From assembly GCF_030064165.1 (NCBI RefSeq), contig NZ_CP125947.1, positions 3,720,001-3,784,000 of the forward strand: DNA of 64,000 nucleotides, in the 5' to 3' direction. This DNA comes from Comamonas resistens (GTDB lineage Bacteria; Pseudomonadota; Gammaproteobacteria; Burkholderiales; Burkholderiaceae_C). The translations under genes and the position numbers were made by a program. Of this stretch, positions 28,603 through 39,624 are shown piece after piece (position 1 is the first letter of the stretch; the number at the start of each line of letters is the position of its first letter). Under the pieces are notes generated by a model. That model searched no databases. It had not been told where the DNA came from and saw only the letters and a program-made list of their open reading frames with translations.

Positions 28603-29697
28603 ATGTCCACCACCTATCGCACCATGCCGCCTATTGCCTCTGCGGCGGCGTCCCTACCTGCCATGCTGCTGCACCATGGCGCCGTCACTACGCTGGTGTG
28701 CCTGCTGATCACCTTGGCTCTGACGCTGATGGGGCAAGGAAGCTGGGACGTAAACTTGGTCTATTCGCTGGCCATTGGCCTACCTAGCTGGCTGACCATA
28801 GAGCTGGGTCGCATGCTGCTGAGCCGCGGCAACGATATTCCCTGGCCCCCGGGCTGGCGCGGCGTGGCGCTGGTCGTCGCCGGAGTGCTTATCGGCTTCG
28901 GCCTGGGCAACCTCATCGGCCAGCGGTATCAGGCATATATGTACCCCGGGCAGCTTGGCACCAAGGCTCCGGCGCTGCTGTTTCCCATGCTGATCACGAT
29001 AGTGAGCAGCGCGCTCATGTCCACGATGTTCTATCTGGTGGGCAAGGCCCGCCATCTGCAGATGCAGGCCGAGCAATCCCAGCGCCAGGCTGCCGAGGCC
29101 CATCTCAAGCTGCTGCAGGCACAGCTTGAGCCGCATATGCTGTTCAACACTCTGGCCAATCTGCGCGTGCTGATCTCCATCGATGCACCGCGCGCCGAAC
29201 AGATGCTGGACCATCTGATCGACTATCTGCGCGCCACGCTCAGCGGCTCGCGCAGCGGCACCCACAGTCTTGAGGCGGAATTCGCGCTGCTGACCGACTA
29301 TCTGGCGCTGATGCAGATCCGCATGGGCGAGCGCCTGCGCTACGTGCTGAACCTGCCCGCCGAGCTGGCCCATGTGCCCGTGCCGCCGCTGCTGCTGCAG
29401 CCACTGGTGGAGAACTGCATACGCCATGGGCTAGAGCCGCAGCTCGAAGGCGGCTGCATCGAGGTCTGCGCCTCCTTGCTGAACGACGACCAGGTCTTGC
29501 TGACCGTATCGGACAATGGCCGGGGTCTGCCTCCCGATCTCCAGGCCAGCACCCGCAGCGGCGGCGGTTTTGGCCTGCAGCAGGTGCGCGAGCGCCTGAG
29601 CAGCCGCTATGGAATCGCCGCCACCTTCAGCTTGATGGCCGATGATGCTGGCGGTACAAAGGCCTCCATCGTATTTCCCTTGAAATCTGCGCCATGA
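28603..29697 (+). CDS. LytS-type sensor histidine kinase
   Basis: 364 residues. Four hydrophobic segments in the first 146 residues, a short coiled coil (148-175), then the His_kinase domain LQAQLEPHMLFNTLANLRVL with phospho-acceptor His178 and a HATPase domain with N box LVENCIRHGL (268-277) and G box DNGRGLP (304-310). The phospho-acceptor block has Met where FLFN is usual (HMLFN). Its stop overlaps the start of the response regulator by four bases, so they are translated as a pair. The signal is unknown; no large extracytoplasmic domain is visible. Confidence 0.92.
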   Translation: MSTTYRTMPPIASAAASLPAMLLHHGAVTTLVCLLITLALTLMGQGSWDVNLVYSLAIGLPSWLTIELGRMLLSRGNDIPWPPGWRGVALVVAGVLIGFGLGNLIGQRYQAYMYPGQLGTKAPALLFPMLITIVSSALMSTMFYLVGKARHLQMQAEQSQRQAAEAHLKLLQAQLEPHMLFNTLANLRVLISIDAPRAEQMLDHLIDYLRATLSGSRSGTHSLEAEFALLTDYLALMQIRMGERLRYVLNLPAELAHVPVPPLLLQPLVENCIRHGLEPQLEGGCIEVCASLLNDDQVLLTVSDNGRGLPPDLQASTRSGGGFGLQQVRERLSSRYGIAATFSLMADDAGGTKASIVFPLKSAP

Positions 29698-30503
29698 CTG
29701 CCAACCAACCTCGCGCACTGATTGCCGAAGACGAACCCCTGCTGGCCCAGGCCCTGCGGCACATGCTGGGCCAGCTTTGGCCGCAGTTGCAAATCCAGAG
29801 CATGGCCGCCGACGGCATCAGCGCGGCCCGGCAGGCGCTGGAGCTGCAGCCCGATGTGCTGTTTCTCGATATCCGCATGCCAGGCCAGAGCGGGCTGGAG
29901 GCCGCCGCCGAGATTGTCGACGGCTGGCCGCAGCAGCTGCCGCTGCCCGCCATCGTCTTTGTCACCGCCTACGACCAATATGCTCTGGCGGCGTTTGAAG
30001 CCAGCGCCATGGACTATGTGCTCAAGCCGGTGCAAGGCGCGCGCCTGCAGCAAACCGTGCAGCGCCTGCAGAACTGGTGGCAGCGGCAGACCCAGGCCAC
30101 AGCCGGCGACGATGCGCAGCAAACCCAGCTGGCTCAGCTGCTGCAACTGCAGCTATCGCTGAATGCGGCGCAACCCGCGCCGCTGCAGATCATCCAGGCC
30201 AGCGTGGGCAGCCAGATTCACATGGTGAGGGTGCAGGACATCGTCTATCTGGAAGCTGCGGACAAATACCTGCGCGTGCTGACCGCCAGCCAGGAATACC
30301 TGATCCGCACCCCGCTCAAGGATCTGCTGCCCCAGCTTGATGGCCAGCAGTTCTGGCAGATTCATCGCGGCACCGTGGTCAGAGCCGATGCCATCGACCG
30401 CGTGCAGCGCGACGAGGCTGGGCGCCTGTGGCTGCAGCTGCGCAACCGCCCCGAAAAGCTTGCGGTCAGCCGCCTCTATGCCACACGCTTCAAGGCGATG
30501 TAG
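29694..30503 (+). CDS. LytTR-type response regulator
   Basis: 269 residues. Receiver domain with acidic pocket E12/D13, phospho-acceptor Asp59 (LFLDIRMPG), Thr91 and Lys111 (YVLKPV). A Gln-rich linker (130-160) leads to a LytTR DNA-binding domain (HMVRVQDIVYLEAADKYLRV...FWQIHRGTVVRADAI). ATGA overlap with the kinase gene. Targets are unknown; the co-transcribed 2TM and DUF2306-like genes are natural candidates. The 3' end overlaps the convergent ABC ATPase gene by 14 bases. Confidence 0.94.
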   Translation: MTANQPRALIAEDEPLLAQALRHMLGQLWPQLQIQSMAADGISAARQALELQPDVLFLDIRMPGQSGLEAAAEIVDGWPQQLPLPAIVFVTAYDQYALAAFEASAMDYVLKPVQGARLQQTVQRLQNWWQRQTQATAGDDAQQTQLAQLLQLQLSLNAAQPAPLQIIQASVGSQIHMVRVQDIVYLEAADKYLRVLTASQEYLIRTPLKDLLPQLDGQQFWQIHRGTVVRADAIDRVQRDEAGRLWLQLRNRPEKLAVSRLYATRFKAM

Positions 30504-31161
30504 ATAGCTCCATCACATCATCCCAGGGCACGCCCTGCATGGCATCCCAGTGCGCCACGATCACGCAGCGCGGCCGATCTGGCTTCTTCAGGCCTGCAGC
30601 CATGGCCGCCAAGGCCTGCTGCACATAGCGCTCGGAAGGCTTGTCGAGTGCGGCCAACGGCTCGTCGATCAGCACCAGCGACGCGGCGCTGGCCCAGCCC
30701 GCCGCCATCCACAGCTTGCGCTGCGAGCCCGACGACAGGGCCAGCAGCGGCTTGTGCAGATGCGGCTGCAGCGCAAACCCCTGAACATGCTGCTCGAATT
30801 CGCTTTGCGACCAGTGTGGGTAGATCGTGCGCTGCTGTGCCACCCAGTCCATCACAGGCATGCGGCTGAGCGCATCGCCTAGGGGCTGGCGCGGGTCCTG
30901 CCAGAAGAAGGCCTGGGCACTCGGGCCGGCGCCGTCGGCAAAGCCGTAGCTCAGCCTTCCTGCGCTCAGGGGCAGTTGCCCGGCCAGCAGCTTGAGCCAG
31001 CTGCTTTTGCCCGTGCCCTCATCGCCTTGCAGCAGGCACAGGCCCGCCGGCCAGCAGTGCGAGACTTCATCGGCTACCCGCCGCCCCGGGTAGCCGAAGC
31101 CGACCCGCATGGCCTGCACCATGCAGCGCGCGCTAGCACCATTGTCAACATCAGAATTCAT
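30490..31161 (-). CDS. ABC transporter ATP-binding protein, orphan
   Basis: 223 residues. Walker A GDEGTGKSS (46-54, Asp-Glu in place of the usual Pro-x), Q loop FFWQDPRQ, signature LSSGSQRKL, Walker B LVLIDEPLAALD, and switch His in VIVAHWD. All catalytic parts are present. No permease or binding protein adjoins it. The start codon lies inside an AGCTATT-type repeat arm (CAGCTATGAATTC) and lacks a clear ribosome site; Met14 (MVQAMRVGFGYPG) is an alternative. Cargo is unknown. Confidence 0.82.
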   Translation of the reverse strand: MNSDVDNGASARCMVQAMRVGFGYPGRRVADEVSHCWPAGLCLLQGDEGTGKSSWLKLLAGQLPLSAGRLSYGFADGAGPSAQAFFWQDPRQPLGDALSRMPVMDWVAQQRTIYPHWSQSEFEQHVQGFALQPHLHKPLLALSSGSQRKLWMAAGWASAASLVLIDEPLAALDKPSERYVQQALAAMAAGLKKPDRPRCVIVAHWDAMQGVPWDDVMELSTSP

Positions 31162-31190
31162 AGCTGCATACGCTTTATGGAAAAGGGCCA
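31157..31190. repeat. AGCTATT-family repeat at the start of the ABC ATPase gene
   Basis: TTCATAGCTGCATACGCTTT followed by ATGG. On the minus strand the CAGCTATG word supplies the start codon of the ABC ATPase gene. Confidence 0.5.
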
Positions 31191-31277
31191 GATCCCGATT
31201 TTCATCAATTCCTCACACCAGAATGCGTGCTGCTGCGCAGGCACAATGGCGTCCCTGTGAACTGCGGGCAATATGCC

Positions 31278-31643
31278 ATGACTCTGGACTATCTCGAATT
31301 TGATTACAGCGAAGATGAAGAAGGCACGGGCACCTGGGATGCCATGGCCAGCGTCAGGGCTGAACGCGTGCCTGCGCTGGCGGCCGAGATTGCCGAGCTG
31401 CTGCGATGGGCGCTGCGCCAGTTTGCCGGCCGCCAGGGCGCTGTCGAGGAAGGCATGGACTGGGACTACGACCTGCAGTCCCAGGACGATGAAGGCCGGC
31501 CCCTGCCCGCCCGGTTCGATGCCGTCAGCGGCCAGCTGACATTGCAGGCCAGCGCCACGGGCTACGCCACGGTCAGCCTGTCGCTGTCGGGCTCGGCCCG
31601 GTTTGGCGATGCGCTGCGCGAGGCATTCGGGCTGGACGATTAA
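31278..31643 (+). CDS. Conserved acidic hypothetical protein
   Basis: 121 residues, very acidic (LDYLEFDYSEDEEGTGTWDA near the start) and without signal peptide or transmembrane segment. I do not recognise the family. The fold may be a small alpha/beta protein: an N-terminal acidic strand, a helix (RVPALAAEIAELLRWALRQF), then beta-rich C-terminal sequence. The ATG at 31278 is preferred to one 17 codons upstream because the first residues (MTLDYLEFDYSE) look native. Its stop overlaps that of the convergent RND outer-membrane gene by four bases. Confidence 0.65.
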   Translation: MTLDYLEFDYSEDEEGTGTWDAMASVRAERVPALAAEIAELLRWALRQFAGRQGAVEEGMDWDYDLQSQDDEGRPLPARFDAVSGQLTLQASATGYATVSLSLSGSARFGDALREAFGLDD

Positions 31644-33223
31644 TCCTGGGCCGCCACCGGTCTGGTTCCAGCCGCCACGTCCTCCTTCACCGAGGTCTGC
31701 CAGCGACCTGCCACGTTCTTGAGCAAGGTGTTCACCGCCGTCAGGCGGCGGCTTTGCACATTGATCAGACTGTTCTGCGCACTGATCACCGTGGTCTGGG
31801 CAGACAGCACATTGAGATAGGCGACGATGCCCGCCTTGTACTGGTTGTTGGCTACCGTGAGCGATTTTTGCGCGGCGGCCAGGGCCTCGGTCTGTACCTG
31901 CTGCTCCAGGGCCAGATTGCTGGCGGCCACCAGGTTGTCCTCCACCTCCTGCAGTGCCGTGATCACGGTCTGCTTGTAGGTGGCACCGGCCAGGTCCAGC
32001 GAAGCGCGGGCCGATTCCACGGCGGCGCTGCGTGCACCGCCATCAAACAGCGTCATGGCCAATGCCGGGCCCAGCGACCAGAACAGATTGGGCGCACTGA
32101 GCAGATCCGAGAGCACGGAATTGCGATAGCCCGCGCTGGCCGACAGCGTGAGCGAGGGGAAATAAGCCGCGCGTGCCACACCAATCTGCGCATTGGCGGC
32201 ATAGACGCGGCGCTCTGCGGCGGCGATGTCGGGGCGCTGCTCCAGCAGGGTGGAGGCCATCATCTCGGGCACTGCGGGCGGCTTGGGCAAAACGCCGGTC
32301 ACAGGCAGGCTGAAGGCTGCCGGTGCCTTGCCCAGCAGTGCGGCCAGTGCATGTTCGAACTGGGCGCGCGAGGTCTGAGCATCGATCAGGCTGGCCTGCG
32401 TGCTTTTGTACTGGGACTGGGCCTGCGCCACATCGGCCGATGAGGCCACGCCGGCGCTATAGCGGTTCTGGGTAAGCTTGAGGCTTTGTTCGTAATTGCT
32501 CAGGGTTTCCTGCAGAAACTGCATCTGCGCCTCGGCAGCGCGCAGCGAGAAATAAGTCTGCGCCACCGATGCCTGAGTGGACAAGCGCGCAGCCGCCAGA
32601 TCATCGCTGGTAGCCTGGGCTGTGGCCTGGTTGGCGTCGACGGCCCCCGAGAGTTTGCCCCAGAGATCCAGCTCCCAGCTGGCGTTCAGACCCAGCGAGA
32701 AGTTGTTGTTGATGCTGCCGCTGCGCGCCACATTCTCGCCATTGGTATTGCTGTAGGTGCCGCCGCCCGTCAGCGCCCGCGAGCCGCTGCCGGTCGTACC
32801 CAGTGTGGGCAGCTGTGCCGCACGGCTGCTGGCGACCGCAGCCTGGGCCGATCGCAGTCGCGCCACGGCCTGGGCCAGGCTGGGATTGCCCGCAGCAGCC
32901 TCGTCCTGCAGCTGGTTCAGCGTGGCATCACCATAGACCGTCCACCATTGCTCGGGCACAGCGCCTGCGCCGCCTACACCACTTTGTGCGGGCTGCCAGA
33001 CGCCAAATGCGGCCGCCTGCGGCGTGGCTTCCTTGAACTGGGCCGGAACCTCCATGGCCGGCACCTTGTAGACGGGCTGCATGGAGCAGGCCGACAGCAG
33101 CACCGCAGCCACCACAGGCAGCAGGTGTGGCAGCACCGCCACCGATTGCTTCTCAAAAGTGAGCTGCTGGCGCTTTACCAGCTTGGGCTGGATGCCTTTT
33201 TGATTCAAAAACAATGCTTGCAT
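31640..33223 (-). CDS. RND efflux outer-membrane lipoprotein, NodT family
   Basis: 527 residues. A lipoprotein signal with lipobox LLSAC (Cys about 46) is followed by the NodT/OprM start QPVYKVPAMEVPAQF. Two OEP repeats form the channel: QLQDEAAAGNPSLAQAVARL, and later TLLEQRPDIAAAERRVYAAN. It completes the tripartite pump encoded just upstream by carrying cargo through the outer membrane. The N-terminus before the lipobox is longer than usual, so an internal start is possible. Last gene of the operon; only seven bases separate it from the second permease. Confidence 0.92.
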   Translation of the reverse strand: MQALFLNQKGIQPKLVKRQQLTFEKQSVAVLPHLLPVVAAVLLSACSMQPVYKVPAMEVPAQFKEATPQAAAFGVWQPAQSGVGGAGAVPEQWWTVYGDATLNQLQDEAAAGNPSLAQAVARLRSAQAAVASSRAAQLPTLGTTGSGSRALTGGGTYSNTNGENVARSGSINNNFSLGLNASWELDLWGKLSGAVDANQATAQATSDDLAAARLSTQASVAQTYFSLRAAEAQMQFLQETLSNYEQSLKLTQNRYSAGVASSADVAQAQSQYKSTQASLIDAQTSRAQFEHALAALLGKAPAAFSLPVTGVLPKPPAVPEMMASTLLEQRPDIAAAERRVYAANAQIGVARAAYFPSLTLSASAGYRNSVLSDLLSAPNLFWSLGPALAMTLFDGGARSAAVESARASLDLAGATYKQTVITALQEVEDNLVAASNLALEQQVQTEALAAAQKSLTVANNQYKAGIVAYLNVLSAQTTVISAQNSLINVQSRRLTAVNTLLKNVAGRWQTSVKEDVAAGTRPVAAQD

Positions 33224-33230
33224 ATTCTTC

Positions 33231-36200
33231 TCACTTTGCGGCGGGCACGGGGTCTGTCACCGAGGCAGAGGCAGCACGCCAGCGCAGCCATGCCGGGCGC
33301 CCGGCCCAGCTACGCAGCACGCGGCGACGGGCACGGTCCAGCAGCACATAGACCACGGGTGTGGTGTAGAGGGTCAGCAGCTGGCTCAGCAGCAGGCCGC
33401 CCACAATCGCGATACCCAGGGGCTGACGCAGCTCAGCGCCATCGCCCCGGCCCAGGGCCAGCGGCAGTGCACCGAACAGGGCCGCCATGGTGGTCATCAG
33501 GATGGGGCGCAGGCGCAGATTGCAGGCACGGTAAATGGCTTGCGCCGCCGTGACATGGCCGTCTTTTTCACGCGCCAGTGCGAAGTCGATCATCATGATG
33601 GCGTTCTTCTTGACCAGGCCTATCAGCAGGATCACGCCGATGAAGGCAATCAACGAGAACTCGGTCTTGAACAGCATCAGCGCCAGCAGCGCGCCCACAC
33701 CGGCAGAAGGCAGGGTGGACAGAATCGTCAGCGGGTGCACCAGGTTTTCATAGAGTATGCCCAGCACCAGATAGATGGTGATGATGGCCGCCAGAATCAG
33801 CAGCGGCTGGCCCGCCAGCGCCTGCTGGAAGGCGCCCGCCGAGCCGCTGAAGCTGCCGCGAATCGAGACGGGCACGCCCAGCTCGGTCATGGCATTGCGG
33901 ATGGCGTCATTGGCCTGCGACAGCGAAACACCGGACGCCAGGTTGTAGCTCACGGTGCTGGCCGGTGTGCCGCTTTGATGCTGCACTGACAGCGGCGTGG
34001 TCGATGTCGTGACCTTGGCAAAAGCCGTCAGCGGTATCTGCTGCCCGGCGTTGTTGACAAAGAAGAAGCCGCGCAGTGTCTCCGGGCTTTGCAGATACTG
34101 GGGCGAGGCCTCCATGACCACACGGTACTGGTTGAGCGGGTTGTAGATCACGCCGACCTGGCGCTGGCCAAATGCATCGTTCAAGGTGTTGTCGATCTGC
34201 GAGACCGTCAAACCCAGACGCGTGGCCTGGTCGCGGTCTATGACCAGCTTGGTCTGCATGCCGTTGTCCTGGACATCGCTGTTGACGTCGGTCAGCTCGG
34301 GCAAGGTGGACAGCACCTGGCGAATGCGCGGCTCCCACAGGCGCAGCTCGGCCGTATCGTCGGCCTGCAACGTGTACTGGTAGGAAGCCATGCTCTGGCG
34401 CCCGCCGATGCGCACATCGGTCTGGGTCATCATGAACAGGCGCGCGCCCGGTTCGTCCTTGAGCTTGTCGCGCAGGCGGTTGATGACTTCGTCGCTGGAG
34501 ACCTTGCGCTCGGCCATGGGCTTGAGCGACATGAACATATTGGCCGAGTTGGCCTGGCCGCCACCGGTGAAGCCCGTCACATACTCCACCGCAGGGTCTT
34601 GCTGCACCACGGCCAGAAAGCGCTTGATGCGCCGCTCCATGGCCTGGAACGAAGTGGACTGGTCGGCCCGGATGAAGCCCATGACGCGGCCCGTGTCCTC
34701 GCTGGGCATAAAGCCTTTGTCGATGGTGGCATAGAGGTGGACATTGAGAGCTATGACCGCCGCCAGACTCAGCAGCACCACAGGCTGATGGCGCAAACCC
34801 CAGGCCAGCGTACGCCGATACAGCGCCGTGACACGCACCTCAAAGCAATCCATGGCATCCGAGATGCGCTGCCAGAAGCCGTCCCAGCGGCGCTTGAACG
34901 GGCTTTGGGCGCGCTGCTCACGGCGGCGCTGCTCCTGCTCCGGTGTGCGCAGCAGGGCCGCGCACATCATGGGCGTGGTGGTCAGAGAGATCAGCATGGA
35001 CACCAGAATCGCCGCCGACATGACCACGGCGAACTCGCGAAAGAACCGTCCCACGATGCCCGCCATGAACAGAATGGGCACGAACACCGCGATCAGCGAC
35101 AGGCTCATGGACACGACGGTAAAGCCGATCTCGCGCGCACCTTCGATGGCGGCCTGCATGGCGGATTTGCCGCGCTCCATGTGGCGCATCACGTTTTCCA
35201 GCACCACGATGGCGTCGTCCACGACAAAGCCTGCGGCCACCGTCAGCGCCATCAGCGAGAGGTTGTCCAGCGTGTAGCCGCACAGATACATGACGCCGAA
35301 CGTGCCCATCAGGGACGCGGGCACGGCCACGGCCGGAATCAGCGTGGCGCGGGCGCGGCGCAGGAACACGAAGACCACCATGATGACCAGGGCCACCGAG
35401 ATGATCAGCGAGTTCTGCACCTCCTTGACCGAGGCGCGCAGCGTGGGCGTGCGGTCGGAAATCACGGTCACGTCGATGGCCGGCGAAATCGAGGCCCTGA
35501 GCTGCGGCAACAGCGCGCGCACCTTGTCCACGGCCTGCAGGATATTGGCATCGGGCTGCTTGAAAACCTGCAGCAGCACGGCAGGCTTGCCGTTCATCAC
35601 GCCATAGTTGCGCACGTCCTGCACGGAATCGGTGACATCGGCCACATCGGACAGGCGCACGGCGTTGCCGTTGTTCCAGCGCAGTACCAGCGGCGCATAT
35701 TCGGCAGCGGTGCGTGCCTGGTCGTTGGTCGCCACCTGCCAGTAATGGTCTTCACGCTCCACGGCGCCCAGCGGCCGGTTGGCATTGGTGGCGCTGATGG
35801 CCGTGCGCACGGAGTCCAGCGACACACCATTCGCCGCCAGCCGCACCGGGTCCAGCTCCACGCGCACGGCCGGCAGAGCGCCGCCGTTGATCGTGGCCTG
35901 GCCCACGCCCTCGACCTGGGCCAGCTTCTGCGCCAGCACCGTGGAAGCCGCGTCGTACATCTGGCCGCGCGTGAGCGAGTCCGAGGTCAGCGCCAGCATC
36001 ATGATGGGCGCGTCGGCCGGGTTGACCTTGCGATAGGTCGGGTTGCTGGGCATGCCAGAAGGCAGCAAGGTGCGCGCCGCATTGATGGCGGCCTGCACAT
36101 CATGGGCCGCACTGTCCACCGTGCGTGTCAGGTCGAACTGCAAGGTGATGCGCGTGTTGCCCATGCTGGAGCTGGAGGTCATCTCGTTGACCCCGGCAAT

Positions 36201-36419
36201 CGCACCCAGCGCCCGCTCCAGCGGCGTGGCCACGGTGGCGGCCATGGTGTCCGGCGCGGCGCCCGGCAGGCTGGCCGTGACGGAGATGGTCGGATAGTCC
36301 ACCTGCGGCAGCGGCGCCACGGGCAGCAGAAAGTACGCCATGCCCCCCACCAGCGCCACGCCTATGGTCAGCAGCATGGTGGCAATGGGGCGGAAGATGA
36401 AAGGCGTGGAGATGCTCAT
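33231..36419 (-). CDS. RND multidrug efflux permease, MdtC/MuxC type
   Basis: 1062 residues, 12 transmembrane helices with two large periplasmic loops. The start [20 protein letters not shown] and the [18 protein letters not shown] proton-relay helix are typical of hydrophobe/amphiphile efflux permeases. It pairs with a second, distinct permease directly upstream whose stop overlaps this start by four bases (ATGA), which is the MdtBC/MuxBC hetero-oligomer arrangement. It exports drugs, bile-salt-like or aromatic compounds; the true range is unknown. Confidence 0.93.
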   Translation of the reverse strand: MSISTPFIFRPIATMLLTIGVALVGGMAYFLLPVAPLPQVDYPTISVTASLPGAAPDTMAATVATPLERALGAIAGVNEMTSSSSMGNTRITLQFDLTRTVDSAAHDVQAAINAARTLLPSGMPSNPTYRKVNPADAPIMMLALTSDSLTRGQMYDAASTVLAQKLAQVEGVGQATINGGALPAVRVELDPVRLAANGVSLDSVRTAISATNANRPLGAVEREDHYWQVATNDQARTAAEYAPLVLRWNNGNAVRLSDVADVTDSVQDVRNYGVMNGKPAVLLQVFKQPDANILQAVDKVRALLPQLRASISPAIDVTVISDRTPTLRASVKEVQNSLIISVALVIMVVFVFLRRARATLIPAVAVPASLMGTFGVMYLCGYTLDNLSLMALTVAAGFVVDDAIVVLENVMRHMERGKSAMQAAIEGAREIGFTVVSMSLSLIAVFVPILFMAGIVGRFFREFAVVMSAAILVSMLISLTTTPMMCAALLRTPEQEQRRREQRAQSPFKRRWDGFWQRISDAMDCFEVRVTALYRRTLAWGLRHQPVVLLSLAAVIALNVHLYATIDKGFMPSEDTGRVMGFIRADQSTSFQAMERRIKRFLAVVQQDPAVEYVTGFTGGGQANSANMFMSLKPMAERKVSSDEVINRLRDKLKDEPGARLFMMTQTDVRIGGRQSMASYQYTLQADDTAELRLWEPRIRQVLSTLPELTDVNSDVQDNGMQTKLVIDRDQATRLGLTVSQIDNTLNDAFGQRQVGVIYNPLNQYRVVMEASPQYLQSPETLRGFFFVNNAGQQIPLTAFAKVTTSTTPLSVQHQSGTPASTVSYNLASGVSLSQANDAIRNAMTELGVPVSIRGSFSGSAGAFQQALAGQPLLILAAIITIYLVLGILYENLVHPLTILSTLPSAGVGALLALMLFKTEFSLIAFIGVILLIGLVKKNAIMMIDFALAREKDGHVTAAQAIYRACNLRLRPILMTTMAALFGALPLALGRGDGAELRQPLGIAIVGGLLLSQLLTLYTTPVVYVLLDRARRRVLRSWAGRPAWLRWRAASASVTDPVPAAK

Positions 36420-39400
36420 GACTGGGCCTCACCAGGCCGATCCTCGCCCATGACCTCGGCTTCGGAATGCGGCATATGCTTGACCGCAGGCAGGCCGCGC
36501 CTGACACGCCAGCGCTCGGCCCAGTTCTCGAACGTCAGATAGATCACCGGCGTGGTGAACAGCGTCAGCAACTGGCTCAACAGCAGACCGCCCACCAGCG
36601 TCACGCCCAGCGGGTGGCGCAACTCGCTGCCCACTCCGCCGCCTATCATCAGCGGCAGCGCACCCAGCAGCGCGGCCAGCGTGGTCATGATGATGGGACG
36701 GAAGCGCAACAGGCAGGCCTGATGAATCGCTTCGCGCGCATTCATGCCTTCGTCGCGCTGGGCCTCCAGCGCAAAGTCGATCATCATGATGGCGTTCTTC
36801 TTGACGATGCCGATCAGCAGCACGATGCCGATGATGGCGATGATGTCCAGATCAAGCCCCGCCATCAGCAGCGCCAGCAAGGCGCCCACACCTGCCGACG
36901 GCAGGGTGGAGAGAATCGTGAGCGGGTGGATCGTGCTTTCATAGAGCACGCCCAGCACGATGTACATGGTGATGACGGCCGCCAGCACCAGCAGCAGCGT
37001 GTTGGACAGCGAAGCCTGGAAGGCCAGCGCCGCGCCCTGGAACTGCGAGTCCACCGATAGCGGAATTTGCCCCTCGTCGCGCAGTTGCTGAATGACTTGC
37101 TGAGCCGCATCCACCGCATGGCCCAACGACACGCCGGCAGCGGTGTTGAACGAGATGGTGGCCGCCGGCAGCTGGCCCACATGGTTGACGGCCAGCGCCA
37201 TCGGGCGCTCGCTCACCGTGGCAATCGAGGACAGCGGCACCGGCGCACCATTGCTGGATGCGGCATAGACGCTTTGCAGCGCCTCAGGGCCGATCTTGAA
37301 CTGCGGCGCCACCTCCAGCACCACGCGGTACTGGTTGGACTGGGTGAAGATGGTGGAGATCAGGCGCTGGCCGAAGGCGTTGTAGAGCGCCGAGTCCACC
37401 GAAGCCACCGTCACGCCCAGGCGGCTGGCCTGGGCGCGGTCGATCTGCACATAGGCCTGACGCCCCTGGTTCTGCAGATCGCTGCTGACGTCCAGCAACT
37501 GCGGCAGCTGCTGCAGGCGCTCCACCAGCGTCTTGGTGCTGGCCGTCAGCTGATTCATATCGGGCGAAGACAGCAGCAACTGGTACTGGGTACGGGCCTG
37601 ACGGTCTTCGATCGTCAGATCCTGCACGGGCTGGGCATAAAGGCGTATGCCGGCCACCTTGTGCGCATCATCTGCCAGCCGGTTGAGCACCACATTGAGG
37701 GCGTCGCGCTGGCCATGGGGCTTGAGGTCGATCTGGATACGGCCGGTGTTCAGCGTGGTGTTGGTGCCATCGACGCCGATAAAGGACGAGATGGAGGCCA
37801 CGGCGGGATCCTTGAGCAGTTGCTCGGCCAGCGCCTGCTGGCGTTCCGCCATGGCCGCGAACGAGATGGACTGATCGGCCTCCGTGGTCGCGGCAATCGT
37901 GCCCGTGTCCTGGTCGGGGAAAAAGCCCTTGGGAACGGCAAAGTACAGCAGCACCGTCACGGCCAGTGTGGCCAGAAACACCAGCCAGGTCAGCTTGCTG
38001 TGATCCAGCACCCAGGTCAGCATGCGGCCGTACCCGGCAATCACCTTGTCAAAAAAACGGGCGACCGCGGCCCCCACGCCCTTGGACTCGCGCAGCTCGC
38101 CCTCGGGATGGTGGCGCAGCAGGCGAGCACACAGCATGGGGGTCAGCGTGAGCGAAACCACGGCCGAAATCAGAATAGCCACCGTCATGGTGATGGCGAA
38201 TTCGTGGAACAGACGGCCCACCACATCGCCCATGAACAGCAGCGGAATCAGCACCGCGACCAGGGAGATGGTCAGCGAGATGATGGTGAAGCCGATCTGC
38301 TTGGCACCCTTGAGCGCGGCCTGCAGCGGCGGCTCACCCTTTTCCACGTAGCGGGCGATGTTCTCGATCATCACGATGGCATCGTCCACCACAAAGCCCG
38401 TGGACACCGTCAGCGCCATCAGCGTGAGGTTGTTGATGGAAAAACCCGCCAGATACATGATGCCGAAGGTGCCCACCAACGACAGCGGCACGGCCACGCT
38501 GGGGATCAGCGTGGCAGAGGCGCTGCGCAGGAACAGGAAGATCACCATCACCACCAGTGCGATGGCCAGCGCCAGCTCGAACTGCATGTCCTTGACCGAC
38601 TCGCGGATGGTGACCGTGCGATCGGTCAGCACCTGCACGTCGATCGAAGCGGGCAGGGTTTCCTGCAACTGGGGCAGCAGCGCCTTGATCGCGTCGACCG
38701 TTGCAATCACATTGGCGCCGGGTTGGCGGCGGATATTGAGAATCACCGCGGCCTTGGAACCCGTCTCCGGCGTGCCCGACCAGGCGGCCAGGCGCGTGTT
38801 TTCAGCGTCATCGACGGTCTGCGCCACATCGGACAGGCGCACGGGGTTGCCGTTCTTGAAGGCGATGATGAGGTCGCGGTACTCGGCCGCCGACTGCATC
38901 TGGTCATTGGCATCTATGGTGGAGGCCCGGTTCGGGCCGTCAAAGCCGCCCTTGGCGGTCTTGACGTTGGCAGCCGAGATGGCGGTGCGCACATCGTCCA
39001 GCGTCATGCCGAAGCTGGCCAGCGCGGCAGGATTGGCCTGAATGCGCACGGCCGGTCGGCGCGCACCGGCAATGGCGACCAGGCCCACACCCTTGACCTG
39101 GGACAGCTTGGGTGCGAGCCGGTTTTCCACCAGATCGTTGATCTTGATGACGGGCAGCGAGGGCGAGCTGATGGCCAGTGTCAGCACCGGCGCATCGGCC
39201 GGATTGACCTTGCTGTACAGCGGGGGCATGGGCAGGTCGCTGGGCAGCAGATTGCTGCCCGCGTTGATGGCGGCTTGCACCTGCTGCTCGGCCACGTCCA
39301 TGGACATATCGAGCGAGAAGCGCAGGCTGATGACCGATGCCCCGCCCGAGCTGGTCGAGGACATCTGATCCAGCCCGGGCATCTGGCCGAACTGCCGCTC

Positions 39401-39601
39401 CAGCGGCGCCGTGACATTGGAGGTCATCACATCGGGGCTGGCGCCCGGATACAGCGTGGTGACCTGGATGGTGGGGTAGTCCACCTCGGGCAGGGCCGAG
39501 ATGGGCAGCAATCGATAGGCAAGAATGCCCGAAATCAGCACCGCCACCATCAGCAAGCTGGTGGCGATGGGTCTGAGAATGAAGATACGGGAAAGATTCA
39601 T
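36416..39601 (-). CDS. RND multidrug efflux permease, MdtB/MuxB type
   Basis: 1061 residues. The N-terminus ([20 protein letters not shown]), TM4 motif [20 protein letters not shown] and the late [19 protein letters not shown] block are conserved permease features. It is similar in plan to, but distinct from, the next gene; both use the proton gradient through charged residues in TM4/TM10. It begins 23 bases after the adaptor gene, in the usual order adaptor, permease B, permease C, outer-membrane channel. Confidence 0.93.
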   Translation of the reverse strand: MNLSRIFILRPIATSLLMVAVLISGILAYRLLPISALPEVDYPTIQVTTLYPGASPDVMTSNVTAPLERQFGQMPGLDQMSSTSSGGASVISLRFSLDMSMDVAEQQVQAAINAGSNLLPSDLPMPPLYSKVNPADAPVLTLAISSPSLPVIKINDLVENRLAPKLSQVKGVGLVAIAGARRPAVRIQANPAALASFGMTLDDVRTAISAANVKTAKGGFDGPNRASTIDANDQMQSAAEYRDLIIAFKNGNPVRLSDVAQTVDDAENTRLAAWSGTPETGSKAAVILNIRRQPGANVIATVDAIKALLPQLQETLPASIDVQVLTDRTVTIRESVKDMQFELALAIALVVMVIFLFLRSASATLIPSVAVPLSLVGTFGIMYLAGFSINNLTLMALTVSTGFVVDDAIVMIENIARYVEKGEPPLQAALKGAKQIGFTIISLTISLVAVLIPLLFMGDVVGRLFHEFAITMTVAILISAVVSLTLTPMLCARLLRHHPEGELRESKGVGAAVARFFDKVIAGYGRMLTWVLDHSKLTWLVFLATLAVTVLLYFAVPKGFFPDQDTGTIAATTEADQSISFAAMAERQQALAEQLLKDPAVASISSFIGVDGTNTTLNTGRIQIDLKPHGQRDALNVVLNRLADDAHKVAGIRLYAQPVQDLTIEDRQARTQYQLLLSSPDMNQLTASTKTLVERLQQLPQLLDVSSDLQNQGRQAYVQIDRAQASRLGVTVASVDSALYNAFGQRLISTIFTQSNQYRVVLEVAPQFKIGPEALQSVYAASSNGAPVPLSSIATVSERPMALAVNHVGQLPAATISFNTAAGVSLGHAVDAAQQVIQQLRDEGQIPLSVDSQFQGAALAFQASLSNTLLLVLAAVITMYIVLGVLYESTIHPLTILSTLPSAGVGALLALLMAGLDLDIIAIIGIVLLIGIVKKNAIMMIDFALEAQRDEGMNAREAIHQACLLRFRPIIMTTLAALLGALPLMIGGGVGSELRHPLGVTLVGGLLLSQLLTLFTTPVIYLTFENWAERWRVRRGLPAVKHMPHSEAEVMGEDRPGEAQS

Positions 39602-39624
39602 GGTGGCCGCCGGCTTGAAGTTGC

